From Labyrinthula sp. Ha (lineage: Eukaryota > Sar > Bigyra > Labyrinthulida > Labyrinthulaceae), in NCBI GenBank assembly GCA_015227615.1, contig JAALGZ010000004.1, positions 124,001 through 188,000 on the forward strand: a DNA stretch of 64,000 bases, read 5' to 3'. Both the position numbers and the translations under genes were made by a program. Each line of letters starts with the position of its first letter. Positions within the stretch are counted from its first letter, which is position 1. This document shows positions 12,817 through 22,667 of this stretch, piece after piece. The notes under the pieces are model-generated. The model was not told the origin of the DNA, ran no database searches, and saw nothing but the letters and a program-made list of their open reading frames with translations.

Positions 12817-14472
12817 ATGAGAAGCTTCGCAAGAAACGTGCCAAGACTGGCTAAATTTGGACGTCCATCGGCTTTTGCTGCAGCAAGAATGAGCTCCGGA
12901 CCAGCTAGCTTTCAAACAAGAGCATTCGCAATGCAAGCTGGAGAGCTTTCAAGCATCTTGGAGGAGAGAATTAGCCAATACTACAAAGGTGATGAAGCAA
13001 AATCTAGTGTAGATGAAATTGGAAATGTTATTTCCATTGGTGATGGTATTGCAAGAGTTTACGGACTTCAAAAGTGCCAAGCTGGAGAGATGGTTGAATT
13101 CGTCAATGCTGGAATTAAAGGTATGGCATTGAATTTAGAAAACGATAACGTTGGTGTGGTCGTTTTTGGTAATGATAGAATGATTGTAGAAGGTGACGTC
13201 GTTAAGAGAACTGGATCTATTGTAGATGTTCCTGTTGGAAGAAGTTTACTTGGAAGAGTGGTTAATGCTCTAGGAGAACCAATTGACGGAAAGGGCCCAA
13301 TTGATGCTGAATCCAGAGAAAGAGTTGAGATTAAAGCTCCTGGAATCTTGGCAAGAAAGAAAGTAAACGAGCCTATGCAAACTGGGTTAAAAGCAGTTGA
13401 CTCACTTATTCCAATTGGAAGAGGTCAGAGAGAGTTGATTATTGGTGATAGACAGACAGGTAAGACTGCTATTGCTGTAGATACTGTTTTGAACCAGGCA
13501 TCTCTCAACGCAGGGGATGATGAGTCCAAGAAACTGTACTGTATTTACGTTGCTATTGGACAAAAGAGATCTACTGTAGCTCAAATTGCTGCAAAATTAG
13601 AGGAAAACGACGCACTTGACTACTCTGTGGTAGTTGCTGCTACTGCGTCAGACTCTGCCCCTCTTCAGTACTTGGCTCCTTACTCCGCTGCAACAATTGG
13701 AGAATACTTCATGAACAAGGGAACCCATGCAGTTATTATCTATGATGATCTTTCCAAACAAGCTGTTGCATACAGACAAATGTCTCTTCTTTTAAGAAGA
13801 CCTCCTGGAAGAGAAGCGTATCCTGGTGATGTCTTCTACCTGCACTCTCGTCTTTTAGAAAGAGCCGCTAAGTTAAGTGACGATCTTGGTTCAGGATCAT
13901 TAACTGCGCTACCAGTAATTGAAACCCAGGCTGGTGACGTGTCAGCTTATATTCCAACTAACGTTATTTCTATCACAGATGGACAGATCTTTTTAGAAAA
14001 TGAACTGTTCCATCAAGGTATCCGACCTGCGGTTAATGTAGGTCTGAGTGTATCAAGAGTAGGAAGTGCCGCTCAGGTGAAGGCTATGAGACAAATTGCT
14101 GGTACCATGAAGCTGGAACTTGCTCAATACAGAGAAGTTGCTGCATTTGCTCAGTTTGGTAGTGATTTAGATGCAGCTACTCAACATCAATTGAACAGAG
14201 GTGCTAGACTGCAGGAGCTTCTTAAGCAACCGCAGTATGAACCACTTCCTGTTGAAGAACAGGTGGTTCTCATTTTTGCTGGTGTGAGAGGATTCTTGGA
14301 CAAGGTTGAACTTAAGGATGTTGGTGGCTTCCAGGATGCTTGGTTGAAACACGTAAAGAGCACTGTTCCTCAAACCTTGACTGATATCAAAGAGAAAGCT
14401 GAACTAACAGAAGAGACTGATAAGACCTTGACTGCTGAAGCTACTAGTTTTGCTGAAGCATACGCAGCATAA
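12817..14472 (+). CDS. ATP1: Mitochondrial F1F0 ATP synthase subunit alpha
   Basis: A complete 551-residue alpha subunit of F1-ATPase, which forms the alpha3beta3 hexamer with beta and makes ATP in the mitochondrial matrix. The first roughly 40 residues are rich in Arg, Ser and Ala with almost no acidic residues, as expected for a mitochondrial presequence. The mature protein shows the P-loop GDRQTGKT (210-217), the switch region [20 protein letters not shown] (about 309-328), the family signature [10 protein letters not shown] (404-413) and the arginine finger in SRVGSAAQ (R414). Identity to known alpha subunits is very high through the core. Codon use looks more restricted than in neighbours, as expected for high expression. 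It is single exon. Having the gene in nuclear-type DNA with a presequence shows this is a nuclear window. Confidence 0.98.
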   Translation: MRSFARNVPRLAKFGRPSAFAAARMSSGPASFQTRAFAMQAGELSSILEERISQYYKGDEAKSSVDEIGNVISIGDGIARVYGLQKCQAGEMVEFVNAGIKGMALNLENDNVGVVVFGNDRMIVEGDVVKRTGSIVDVPVGRSLLGRVVNALGEPIDGKGPIDAESRERVEIKAPGILARKKVNEPMQTGLKAVDSLIPIGRGQRELIIGDRQTGKTAIAVDTVLNQASLNAGDDESKKLYCIYVAIGQKRSTVAQIAAKLEENDALDYSVVVAATASDSAPLQYLAPYSAATIGEYFMNKGTHAVIIYDDLSKQAVAYRQMSLLLRRPPGREAYPGDVFYLHSRLLERAAKLSDDLGSGSLTALPVIETQAGDVSAYIPTNVISITDGQIFLENELFHQGIRPAVNVGLSVSRVGSAAQVKAMRQIAGTMKLELAQYREVAAFAQFGSDLDAATQHQLNRGARLQELLKQPQYEPLPVEEQVVLIFAGVRGFLDKVELKDVGGFQDAWLKHVKSTVPQTLTDIKEKAELTEETDKTLTAEATSFAEAYAA

Positions 14473-16261
14473 GAACCATAGGCATTAAGGTTTAAGGACA
14501 TACATGGACTACCTTCCGCTTCCTGTCTTTCTTGAAAGTATTCTAGCTCTTTCACTTAGAATTTTATGGGCATCGTGTCATTTCATGTTACCAACAAAGC
14601 GATAAGTCAGCTCTAGGTTAATTTTCAAAACTCTTGTGAAATGGTGAGAGCAATTGCACCACATGTTGAAAATTAGCACTCGGGGTTAAAGTCAATGATC
14701 CTATTCAACCTCATATTTCATAAAGGATTAGTTGCGGGCACTACTTTGGTTATAACTTACGAGTAATTTATCGTTTACATATAAAGGGCTTACCAGCGAA
14801 AATATAAATATATCTGTTTCATCCAGATTGCTCTTCAATAGTTCCTTACAGATGGTATTGATTTGAAACTGTCAAGCTTTCATGCTGGGTGCTTCTCTAT
14901 TTGCCTTCATCCCTTAAAGCATGCTACTTGACTGTTCGAAGCTCCACATGACTGAAACGTATTCATGCTAGTATCTAGCTAATTAATTGACCGAATCCTA
15001 TTTCTTGTAGATGTACTACGGTCTCAAACCATTTCCCAAGGTTAAAAACAAGAATTGAAAGTTGCAATAACTCGATGGCCGTATTGGTGTCATTCTTTGT
15101 AGGAGCTGCGAGAATCTTTTCTTATATAGCAATTTCTGCAAGTTACTGAACGTAACTCAGGCTTATGGCGAATGACAACTGCAGGGAAGCATTCAATTTC
15201 TTTCAAAAATGATTGGGCCATCAGGTGTCAACACAATGGAATCACCTTATGAATAACTGCTCTTTGAGCTAGAATAAGTACTATATGTTGTATTCTTAAA
15301 CGGATACCTAAACAACCAAGTCCTAAAAACAAATTGCTTGATCTCTTTGAAAGACAAATGTTGTTTTCCTTTCAGCTCAAAACCAAATACCTACCCTTTT
15401 CGTACTTCCTAAATACAATCTATGACCACACTCGAGAGCTCCTCTGAACTTAATCGAATAAATTCTACCTAGATAAATTCCAGATACCCGTTACTACTAA
15501 TTCTCTTAAGTCTTCCAGCTCTAATCAGCAAGAACTCAACATCAATGTTACCAATATCAACATGTTAAACGCAAACCATTCCTATCGAAAATCAACACCT
15601 ATATACTTCGCAAGAACCAGTAACAATGAAAACAAACATATGTATACAATACTACCATCAGATTAAAAATACTTCAGAGCGCAAATATGTCTTCACTGGA
15701 TATCCTGTCGTGTTAGAAACGTATCTATTCTCTATCGTCTTCGTTCTCAGAATATTTTTTCCTGAAACTTTAAATCAAAAGACTGCTTAACCAGCAATGG
15801 AATATTTCTTGCCTATAGGTTCTACATCTTTTTCAATAAAAGTAATTAGCACTTCTTTAACAATTGTACCTTTGGATGTTTTAAATGTTCAATATGTTTT
15901 GTTGAATCTTAATCATAAAATCAGTGCACCGTAACAACTTTTGTTCTGGAACTGGAGTGGGATATAGAGAGACACCCTCGTCGGTCCTAAGTAGTTTCTC
16001 GACCATTAAACAAAATATAATTTAACAACCTTATTCATTTTCCAAACCTGCGATGTAGGATGCACCCGATCACAGTCTATTATACAAGGTTTGCCAAGAT
16101 TTTCAATGTGCCATGAATATTGATATTTGTTTCTGATACATCTGTATGTAAACAGAATAGAGCACCGAAGATCTCTGTTCTAGTGTGTTAAATAGAGTTA
16201 ATTACTACATAAAACTATTTTTTTACGCTTTTAATACTCATAGTTCAGACATATATGTCAA
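14473..16261. other. Intergenic, no gene recognised
   Basis: Downstream region of ATP1 and flank of the copia element. Nothing recognisable beyond short broken frames. Confidence 0.5.
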
Positions 16262-16289
16262 CCAAAGAAGTTTATGGAAAGTCGAGGAT

Positions 16290-16418
16290 ATAAATATTGA
16301 GTATCCAACTTAAAAATACACCATCCAATATAGCCGATAAGGAACAATATAGAAAAAACAAGAAATAAAAAGTCTTACAAACTTCTTCTTCATAGTGTCA
16401 CTGCTTAACAGAAGTAAT
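16290..16418 (+). repeat. Candidate 5' LTR of decayed copia element A
   Basis: This stretch matches 20,495-20,625 in order: shared blocks include AAATACACCA, AGCCGATAAG/GGCCGATAAG, AAGAAATAAA and TCTTACAAACTTCTT, with small indels between them. The pair brackets gag-, integrase-, RT- and RNase H-like remnants on the plus strand, as LTRs should. Exact ends are uncertain; similarity may extend about 30 bases further upstream. Confidence 0.6.
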
Positions 16419-19400
16419 TAGCTTACGAACTTTCCTTCAACTAACTTTTAATAGGACAGCAGGATTTCCAATAATGAATTTAGGTTGTGACCTGACTCCA
16501 GCTACAAAATATGGAGTACAAAACCATAATCTTACCTTCAGGAACATAGAATTTTGGATAGAGTGCTCCAAAACAAGAAATAAGAAGACACTCAGTTGGT
16601 AAAAATATTTAGAAATAGAGCTCAAGGGGAGATAGATGCAATTGCATTGCGTATCCTCTGTGAGCATTTATCGGAGAAAGTTATCTTTTTAGTAGGATGC
16701 ATAGCTGACCCACATGAATCATGGAATCAAATCAGCAACGCTTGCACGTCAGGTAGCCAAACTGAGCAAAACAGAGTCCACATTTTTTTTATTCACCTAG
16801 TAATACAATATTGTAACAGATGAATAGCTTTAATGTAAACTGGAAACGGTATACGGCGCTAGGAGGAATTTTAAACTTAGAGGACAGAGTAAACTTCCTA
16901 TTGATGTGTACGGACTACTTCCTAGTTGAAACACTAAAACAACACCTTGGATTACACAAATAAATAAAAGAGTATGTTGAAATTTTGAAAGAAATGAGAA
17001 TAATGGCTGAGAAAATAGAAAGCATAAAATCGGGGTAAGAAAGAGTTAGCTAAGAATTAGTCCAAAGAATAGTTCCAACAAAAAAAAAGACTGCAAGAGA
17101 TGTGGTAGAAATGATCACTTAACCCAGAATTTCACGTCAAAGATTTATTGCTTTCCGTGTAAGTCCAATACTTATTGGTTTCAAAACTGCAGTGTCGATT
17201 AACATAACGTAGCAAATGAAACAGAAACCACGACAGTTCAACAAACAGCAGACCAAAACCAGCAAAAAATCATATCACAAGAAGAACCGGAATAGCTTGC
17301 AGTTGTCACTGGGCCAATCTAAAAACAAGTACAAGAAATATGGAGCGATAGTGTATCATTGACAGCGGATCAAACAGTCACAGTCTTCAATTAAAGTTCA
17401 AAGTTTTACTATATAAACATACTTAGTTTCACCCAAGTGTGTAAACGTAGTAATTGGCGTCATTCTAAATAACATAGAAGTAGATCTTGGAGTAATATTA
17501 CATAATTAATTTAGTTTGAATTTGAAAAAAAACAATGCTCCTTCAAAATTCAGAATCTTTGATTCCTGTAATACAACTCTTAAACGCCAGGGCAATGATC
17601 AAAACAAGAGAAAAATCTATTGGTTTGCAATGAAAAGGATAAAAAAAAATAAAAACCTATCAGAAAAAAAAATATACTTAAATGTAAGTTTAAATTTCTT
17701 TAGCAAGAGAATATCATATTAAACGAAGCCAACATATTATTTTATCATAAACTTTTCGGGCATATATCTCCAGATATACTAAGTAAAATCTAAAGCTTCT
17801 ACGGAATAGAGTAAAAGTGCCCAAATCTCTTACAATGTGGTATATGTTCAACAAGAAAGAAAATATCACCGATTCACTCAAGAAACCAAAATCGTAAAAC
17901 GGAACCTCTCCAAAGAGTCTGATGTGACTTAGTAAAGACGCCGGGAAGCTACAAAGTCCAAACTGAGTTCTTACAAATCACAGATAAATACATTGATTTC
18001 AGAAGTATTTAGAATTTGCAAACAATAAATGAAACTATAGAGAAATTATTAGATTTCATAGAATAGATCTAAAAACAATCAAAAAAGTTGTTAGGGAAAT
18101 ATGCATGAGCCAAGGAGGAGATTTTTTAAATACCAAAAGAAAATCATACTGCAAAAAGAAGGGTATCAAGAGAAAATTCAGTCAAAAATAAACACCAGGA
18201 GCAAATGGACTTAGTGAAAGAGGAAACCAAATAATTCTAGTATTTATAAGAAGTCTTCTGAATCAAGCCAAATTGTTACATAAATATTGGCCATTACAAA
18301 CTATGTTCTCGGTTTTCTTAAGCAATAACACTTCAAATACATTTCTAGATAAAACTGCAAGCTTCAATCTCTTAGGAACAAAGTTCAATTTAAAAAACAC
18401 ATATCTTTTCGACCAAAAGATTTTATTTGTTGGATAAGACAAAGAATAAAGTCAATGAAGGATCTAGAGAAGCAATGTATGCAGGCTTCAACGAACAAAT
18501 CTCTGAGCACTTAATAAAAGCTAAATATAACAGAAAAGCTGTATTGAGTAGAAGCATATCACTAACGACTAACACAATATATATAATTCTCACAGAGTAA
18601 CAAATACGATCAGAAACGAGAAAGATCATCAAGAAGAACTTAACGAACCAAGACAAGAGAAGTCAAATGAAACCGCAAAAGACTGGGTAAGGAGGACGGA
18701 AAATGTCACAGAGAGACCTAACTTCCATTCCCCAGAGAAACTAACACCATTAATAAATCATACAGAGATAATACAAGAATTACAATTACATCCAACGGAG
18801 TATTTATGTGCTCTTGACATACATGAAAAGAGAGTTCCAAGGTCATATTTTAAAACAAAGAGGTTTCAGAATAGTAAGAAATTGTTCCAAGTATATGACG
18901 AAGGGATATAGAAGCTTCAGGAAGTCGAAAAGTACAGTTTCATCGAAGCTTTAAAAGTTACAAAGACACCAAAATTCTTGACTTAGTTGAACTATTTTCA
19001 CTAAAATATGATACCAAAAATAAAAAATACGTATACAAAGCACTTATCACAGCAAATGGAAGGAATTCTTCACCTTTGCAAGACACTTATTCTCCTGTCA
19101 CAAACTCCGATTCTGTGAGAATTTTCTTCGCATACTGTGTGGCAAATAGTAAAAACGTTGTTCAGTTAGCTGTTTCAACGGTTTACTCAAATGCAAACCT
19201 GAAAATGTGAAGATACTATAAATTAGCAAAGTAGTTTAAGATATGTCATTCGGGATATTTTTGAACAAGTTGCAGGGCTATTAATGACCTTAGAGAGTCT
19301 TCTCGTGCCTAGTACTTGCTGCTAGATTCTAGATTCAGAAAGATAGGGTTTACCGAATTTTTATTGGAGCTAGGGATATATGAAATGGGGAACAACGACG

Positions 19401-20494
19401 ACCCTCTTATGCTAAGTGCATATGTCGACGATATTCTTTTTGTTTCAAGGATTTAGGAGCTCGTAATCACGTATTGCGAAATTTGAAAAGTCTTTTTGAT
19501 GTTAAGTTTACTCAAAAGACAAAAATGTTTCATATGTTTTCAAGTGAATGACACAGGTAGCTTTATCAAATCGCATTGTAAAGATTACATTACTCAGAAA
19601 GCTGAGGTCTTCGAATGCACAGAATGTAAAGCGATGGAGACACCGTTCCAGCCGGAAACATGTTTTAAACCAACAGAACAAGTACTTGAAGACTCAAGAC
19701 ATTTCAAATCAATCATTGGGTCACTCTTCTCCGCTTGAAGGATCTGTACATCTGAAATGGCCTATATATTCAACAGATTCTCAATATTGAGTCAAAAACC
19801 AGGTGAGGAACACATTAGGGCATCGAAAAGAATAATGAAATATATGCTCTACATTTCAAATCTTGGAATCTTATTTCAAGAAAATACAAAAGTAAACGAG
19901 ATATCATTGTTCACGGATGCTAGTTAGAAAAACGTACCTGCAAGACTTGCACGTGTGGACGGATACATGAGTACGTGGAATAAAGCTCCAATACTGAGGT
20001 AGATAAAGAAATTAATGGTAATAGCTCAAAGCAGCAGAGAAGCAGAAACCATTGAGCTAGTTAGAGGAGTCTCTAATTTAAAATGGTTTACGAAAATATT
20101 GAATTTTTTGAGGTAAAGAACAAAGTTTTTTAAGATCTTTAATGACAATCAGGGAGCTGTAAAATTGATGCTAGGACAAGAAATTTCAGGAAGAAGCTGT
20201 CATATTGACCTAAAATATTTTTTTCCAGAGATTAGATATGAAAAAAACTGGAAACACAAATATATACCAGGGTTGAAAATTTTTGCAGATATTATGTTCA
20301 AACCATCTTCTAAAAACACAATCTTCAAGCAAAGCAATAAAATCTTCAAAGAAGGTGTACAAAAAGAAAAGTAATTTAAGATCCTACAGAGTCAGGTCTA
20401 TGGAACGAAATGAAGTAATAGGGAAAAGGAATAAAAACACAAAAGAAAAAAAAATATACGAAAGAAGAAACAAATAAGAAATAGATATGCAAAG

Positions 20495-20625
20495 AGTAGC
20501 ATATTAAACATGCAACTGGAAAATACACCACGCAATAGGGCCGATAAGAAAGAATAAAGAAAAATAAGAAATAAAGAAAATGTCTTACAAACTTCTTATT
20601 TTCGTAATAAGTACTGCTGATAGGT
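20495..20625 (+). repeat. Candidate 3' LTR of decayed copia element A
   Basis: Partner of 16,290-16,418. It follows directly after the RNase H remnant and a purine-rich run (about 20,340-20,480) that could include the polypurine tract. Confidence 0.6.
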
Positions 20626-21950
20626 TTAGTCAAGAGCTTTACCTAGCATACATGCCAGAAGTTTTTCTGTTTTCTTTCAAACATGTCATCATTCGTCATT
20701 GTATGCTTGAATTTTTTATCCTTCCGTGTAGGAAACCTCTATCACAGCTTTTTGAGCTATGTTGGTAACCTTTAGAGTAAAGAAGTATAGGAATACCAGC
20801 AAGAGGGAGTCTAAAATTTCTTTGAAATAATAGGTCATTTGAGGTTCAAGTATCTAAATGAATGCCTAGAATTCCATAATAACAGCCTCATTTGGATTTT
20901 TAGATTGCAGATCTTTTCTTATTGTTTCTATCAACATTCAGCTTAGTACTTTAGAGTGAAGCATGCCTTATCGAGTACCTATGACTGTGTAGCCAGCAAG
21001 CCAGATCACCATAATTCTTCCTAAAGCGAAGGTATTAAGACAATCAATCTATGCATGTCTATGAAAAAACATATATTACAGGCGTTTATTACATTTCTAT
21101 GGTCTGTATGTTCTAGTCATTAATTATGTTGGGCATTACCTCAAACTTGAAGCACGAGGGGTTCACCGGATCAAGAATTGTGCAACAGATTTCACCAGCG
21201 AATGTTCCACCCTTCTCATCACCTTCGTTTATTACCCAATAAGGATAAATACATGGTATTGGACATGTCAAGTTGACACACTGTAGTGACAGTAACATTT
21301 ATCAACTAAAGAGAAAGAGGGTTTGTACTACCACGTTCCTTGGCTAGGATAAAATGGTGGTTCCTGATGATCTACAAGGCTACAGATAAAAGAGATTTTT
21401 TACACCTTTTAACTAAATTTAAAAGTAGATTTAAGCGGGGTTTCTGATCACTAAGTTGTAACTGGTTAGTCTCTACGATAATAAGACATGGTTTATTAAA
21501 TTTCGATATCAACGTATTAGGAATCTATTCTGATTCATAGAAAAATGAAAACAGGTGCTAAGAGCTATCAAACCATCTTACAGAATAAAAAAATTACCAA
21601 AAGAAACGAAGCAACTAATTTACTTCTTAATGAAGAAAACCAAGCACGTTGTTCTTTACTTTTCTCGAACAGAGCTACACTTTCAGTGACATGTCGAGGA
21701 AGCCAAACTCACATCGGAAGCAGCTTTTAGTCTGGATGTATCTTCTTCTTGTCTTAATCAATCTTTCATATCAAATCTAAAAAGTCTTAGTATGCGTGAA
21801 AATATTCCATATTAAGCAGGAACAATTCTTTTTCTGGAATACAATTCTGTTTAACGGACATATATGTAGAATGGGTCATGTGGCCAAAACTCAATACAAT
21901 ACTTTTGGAACACTTAGTCGCCCATTATCTTGATTTAACCGTTAAAAATT
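20626..21950. other. Intergenic with one coding-like fragment
   Basis: Mostly short broken frames. The exception is the minus-strand cysteine-rich fragment at 21,085-21,298, listed separately. The last 200 bases are the upstream region of the cysteine-rich membrane protein gene. Confidence 0.5.
21085..21298 (-). pseudogene. Cysteine-rich fragment, possible relative of the 21,951 gene
   Basis: The minus strand is open from an ATG at 21,298 for 61 codons with a strikingly ordered, cysteine-rich sequence: C-V-N-L-T-C-P-I-P-C near the start, then GEICCTILDPVNPSC. A possible 27-base intron (GTAATG to GACTAG, about 21,113-21,139) would let it read on in frame to ...NIQTIEM and a stop. The CC followed by Pro-Asn and a further Cys, preceded by an acidic patch, resembles the end of the ectodomain of the protein encoded at 21,951-22,616. 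There is no signal peptide, membrane segment or clear upstream exon, so it is probably a remnant or an internal exon. Function is unknown. Confidence 0.3.
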
Positions 21951-22616
21951 ATGAGTGAACTTTGCAATGAAGAAGAATGTTGTAAAAGCTGTTGCGAAAC
22001 GATAAAGTCCACCTTTCCAAATAGTATTCTTCTTGAAAACTTCTGCTTACCAGGATGTAAAGGCCAACCTTCAAGAATTTCACTTTGTGACAACTTACTT
22101 GGAGAAACTCGTTCGCAATCGTGCAGAGCAGGTGTTTCGTTTCTAAATAAGGAGATTAAATTCATCAACATAACTTCCTTCGAGGATGATGAAACCTCTC
22201 AAATGCATGCTGTTTGTTGCTTTGCTAAGTCTCCTAATTTTGGAGTGGAGAGGAACTGCTTGGTTGGAGCTGATTCCCCAAATGGACTTACAGAAGTTCC
22301 TTCCAATGCTCCTACTATCCAAATCACAGAGGCCGATCCTGGAACTGAACAAACGCAGGAGCTCATACGGACTATCTTAACACTTATTGGGCTCACGATC
22401 ATTCCAATCATCTTCACTCTTGTTTGCGTTCTACTCTGGATTACTCACAAGGAAACAATGGATAAATTAAAGAGCTTGGAAAAGATGAAGAAGATTGTAA
22501 AAACACCAAAGCAACGGGTTTCTGGAAGGAACCCGAAATTTATCAAGAAGTTTAAACCAAGGAAAGAAAGCTATGAGGATGACGGCAGAAGCTATAATCC
22601 GTTTATTAGCATTTAA
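21951..22616 (+). CDS. Cysteine-rich single-pass membrane protein, unknown
   Basis: A 221-residue protein, family not recognised. Residues 1-138 hold 12 cysteines (including paired CC at 10-11, 14-15 and 89-90), an even number that suits disulphide bonding outside the cytosol. There is an N-glycosylation sequon NIT at 73-75. A Thr/Pro/Glu-rich stalk follows (110-138), then one hydrophobic segment at 139-164 and a strongly basic tail (165-221: many Lys/Arg, ending in a tyrosine-containing acidic patch). The positive-inside rule puts the tail in the cytosol and the cysteine domain outside. There is no N-terminal signal peptide, so a type III (N-out) topology is likely, unless a first exon was missed. 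It converges on the PUF gene with a 51-base gap. Relic relatives may lie at 21.1 and 56.5 kb. Confidence 0.75.
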   Translation: MSELCNEEECCKSCCETIKSTFPNSILLENFCLPGCKGQPSRISLCDNLLGETRSQSCRAGVSFLNKEIKFINITSFEDDETSQMHAVCCFAKSPNFGVERNCLVGADSPNGLTEVPSNAPTIQITEADPGTEQTQELIRTILTLIGLTIIPIIFTLVCVLLWITHKETMDKLKSLEKMKKIVKTPKQRVSGRNPKFIKKFKPRKESYEDDGRSYNPFISI

Positions 22617-22667
22617 CACGCTGAATAAGATACATCATGACTCTAATCATAAGCAGTGGAAACCAGC

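Larger units (their letters stand above)
16290..20625 (+). mobile_element. Decayed Ty1/copia retrotransposon A (plus strand)
   Basis: A roughly 4.3-kb element broken by many stops and frameshifts. In order on the plus strand: a gag-type zinc knuckle near 17,092 (CKRCGRNDHL, final Cys lost); an integrase zinc-finger start near 17,745 (YHKLFGHIS) with CGIC about 80 bases on; an integrase-core trace near 17,915; the reverse transcriptase YVDD box near 19,417-19,447 (AYVDDILFVSR); and the RNase H domain from about 19,905 (FTDAS ... DGYMSTWNKAPI, then NDNQGAVKLM near 20,140 and HIDLKYFF near 20,205). The order integrase before RT is diagnostic of copia (Pseudoviridae) rather than gypsy. Diverged LTR candidates flank it. 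No frame is long enough to be functional, so it is an old insertion. Confidence 0.85.
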
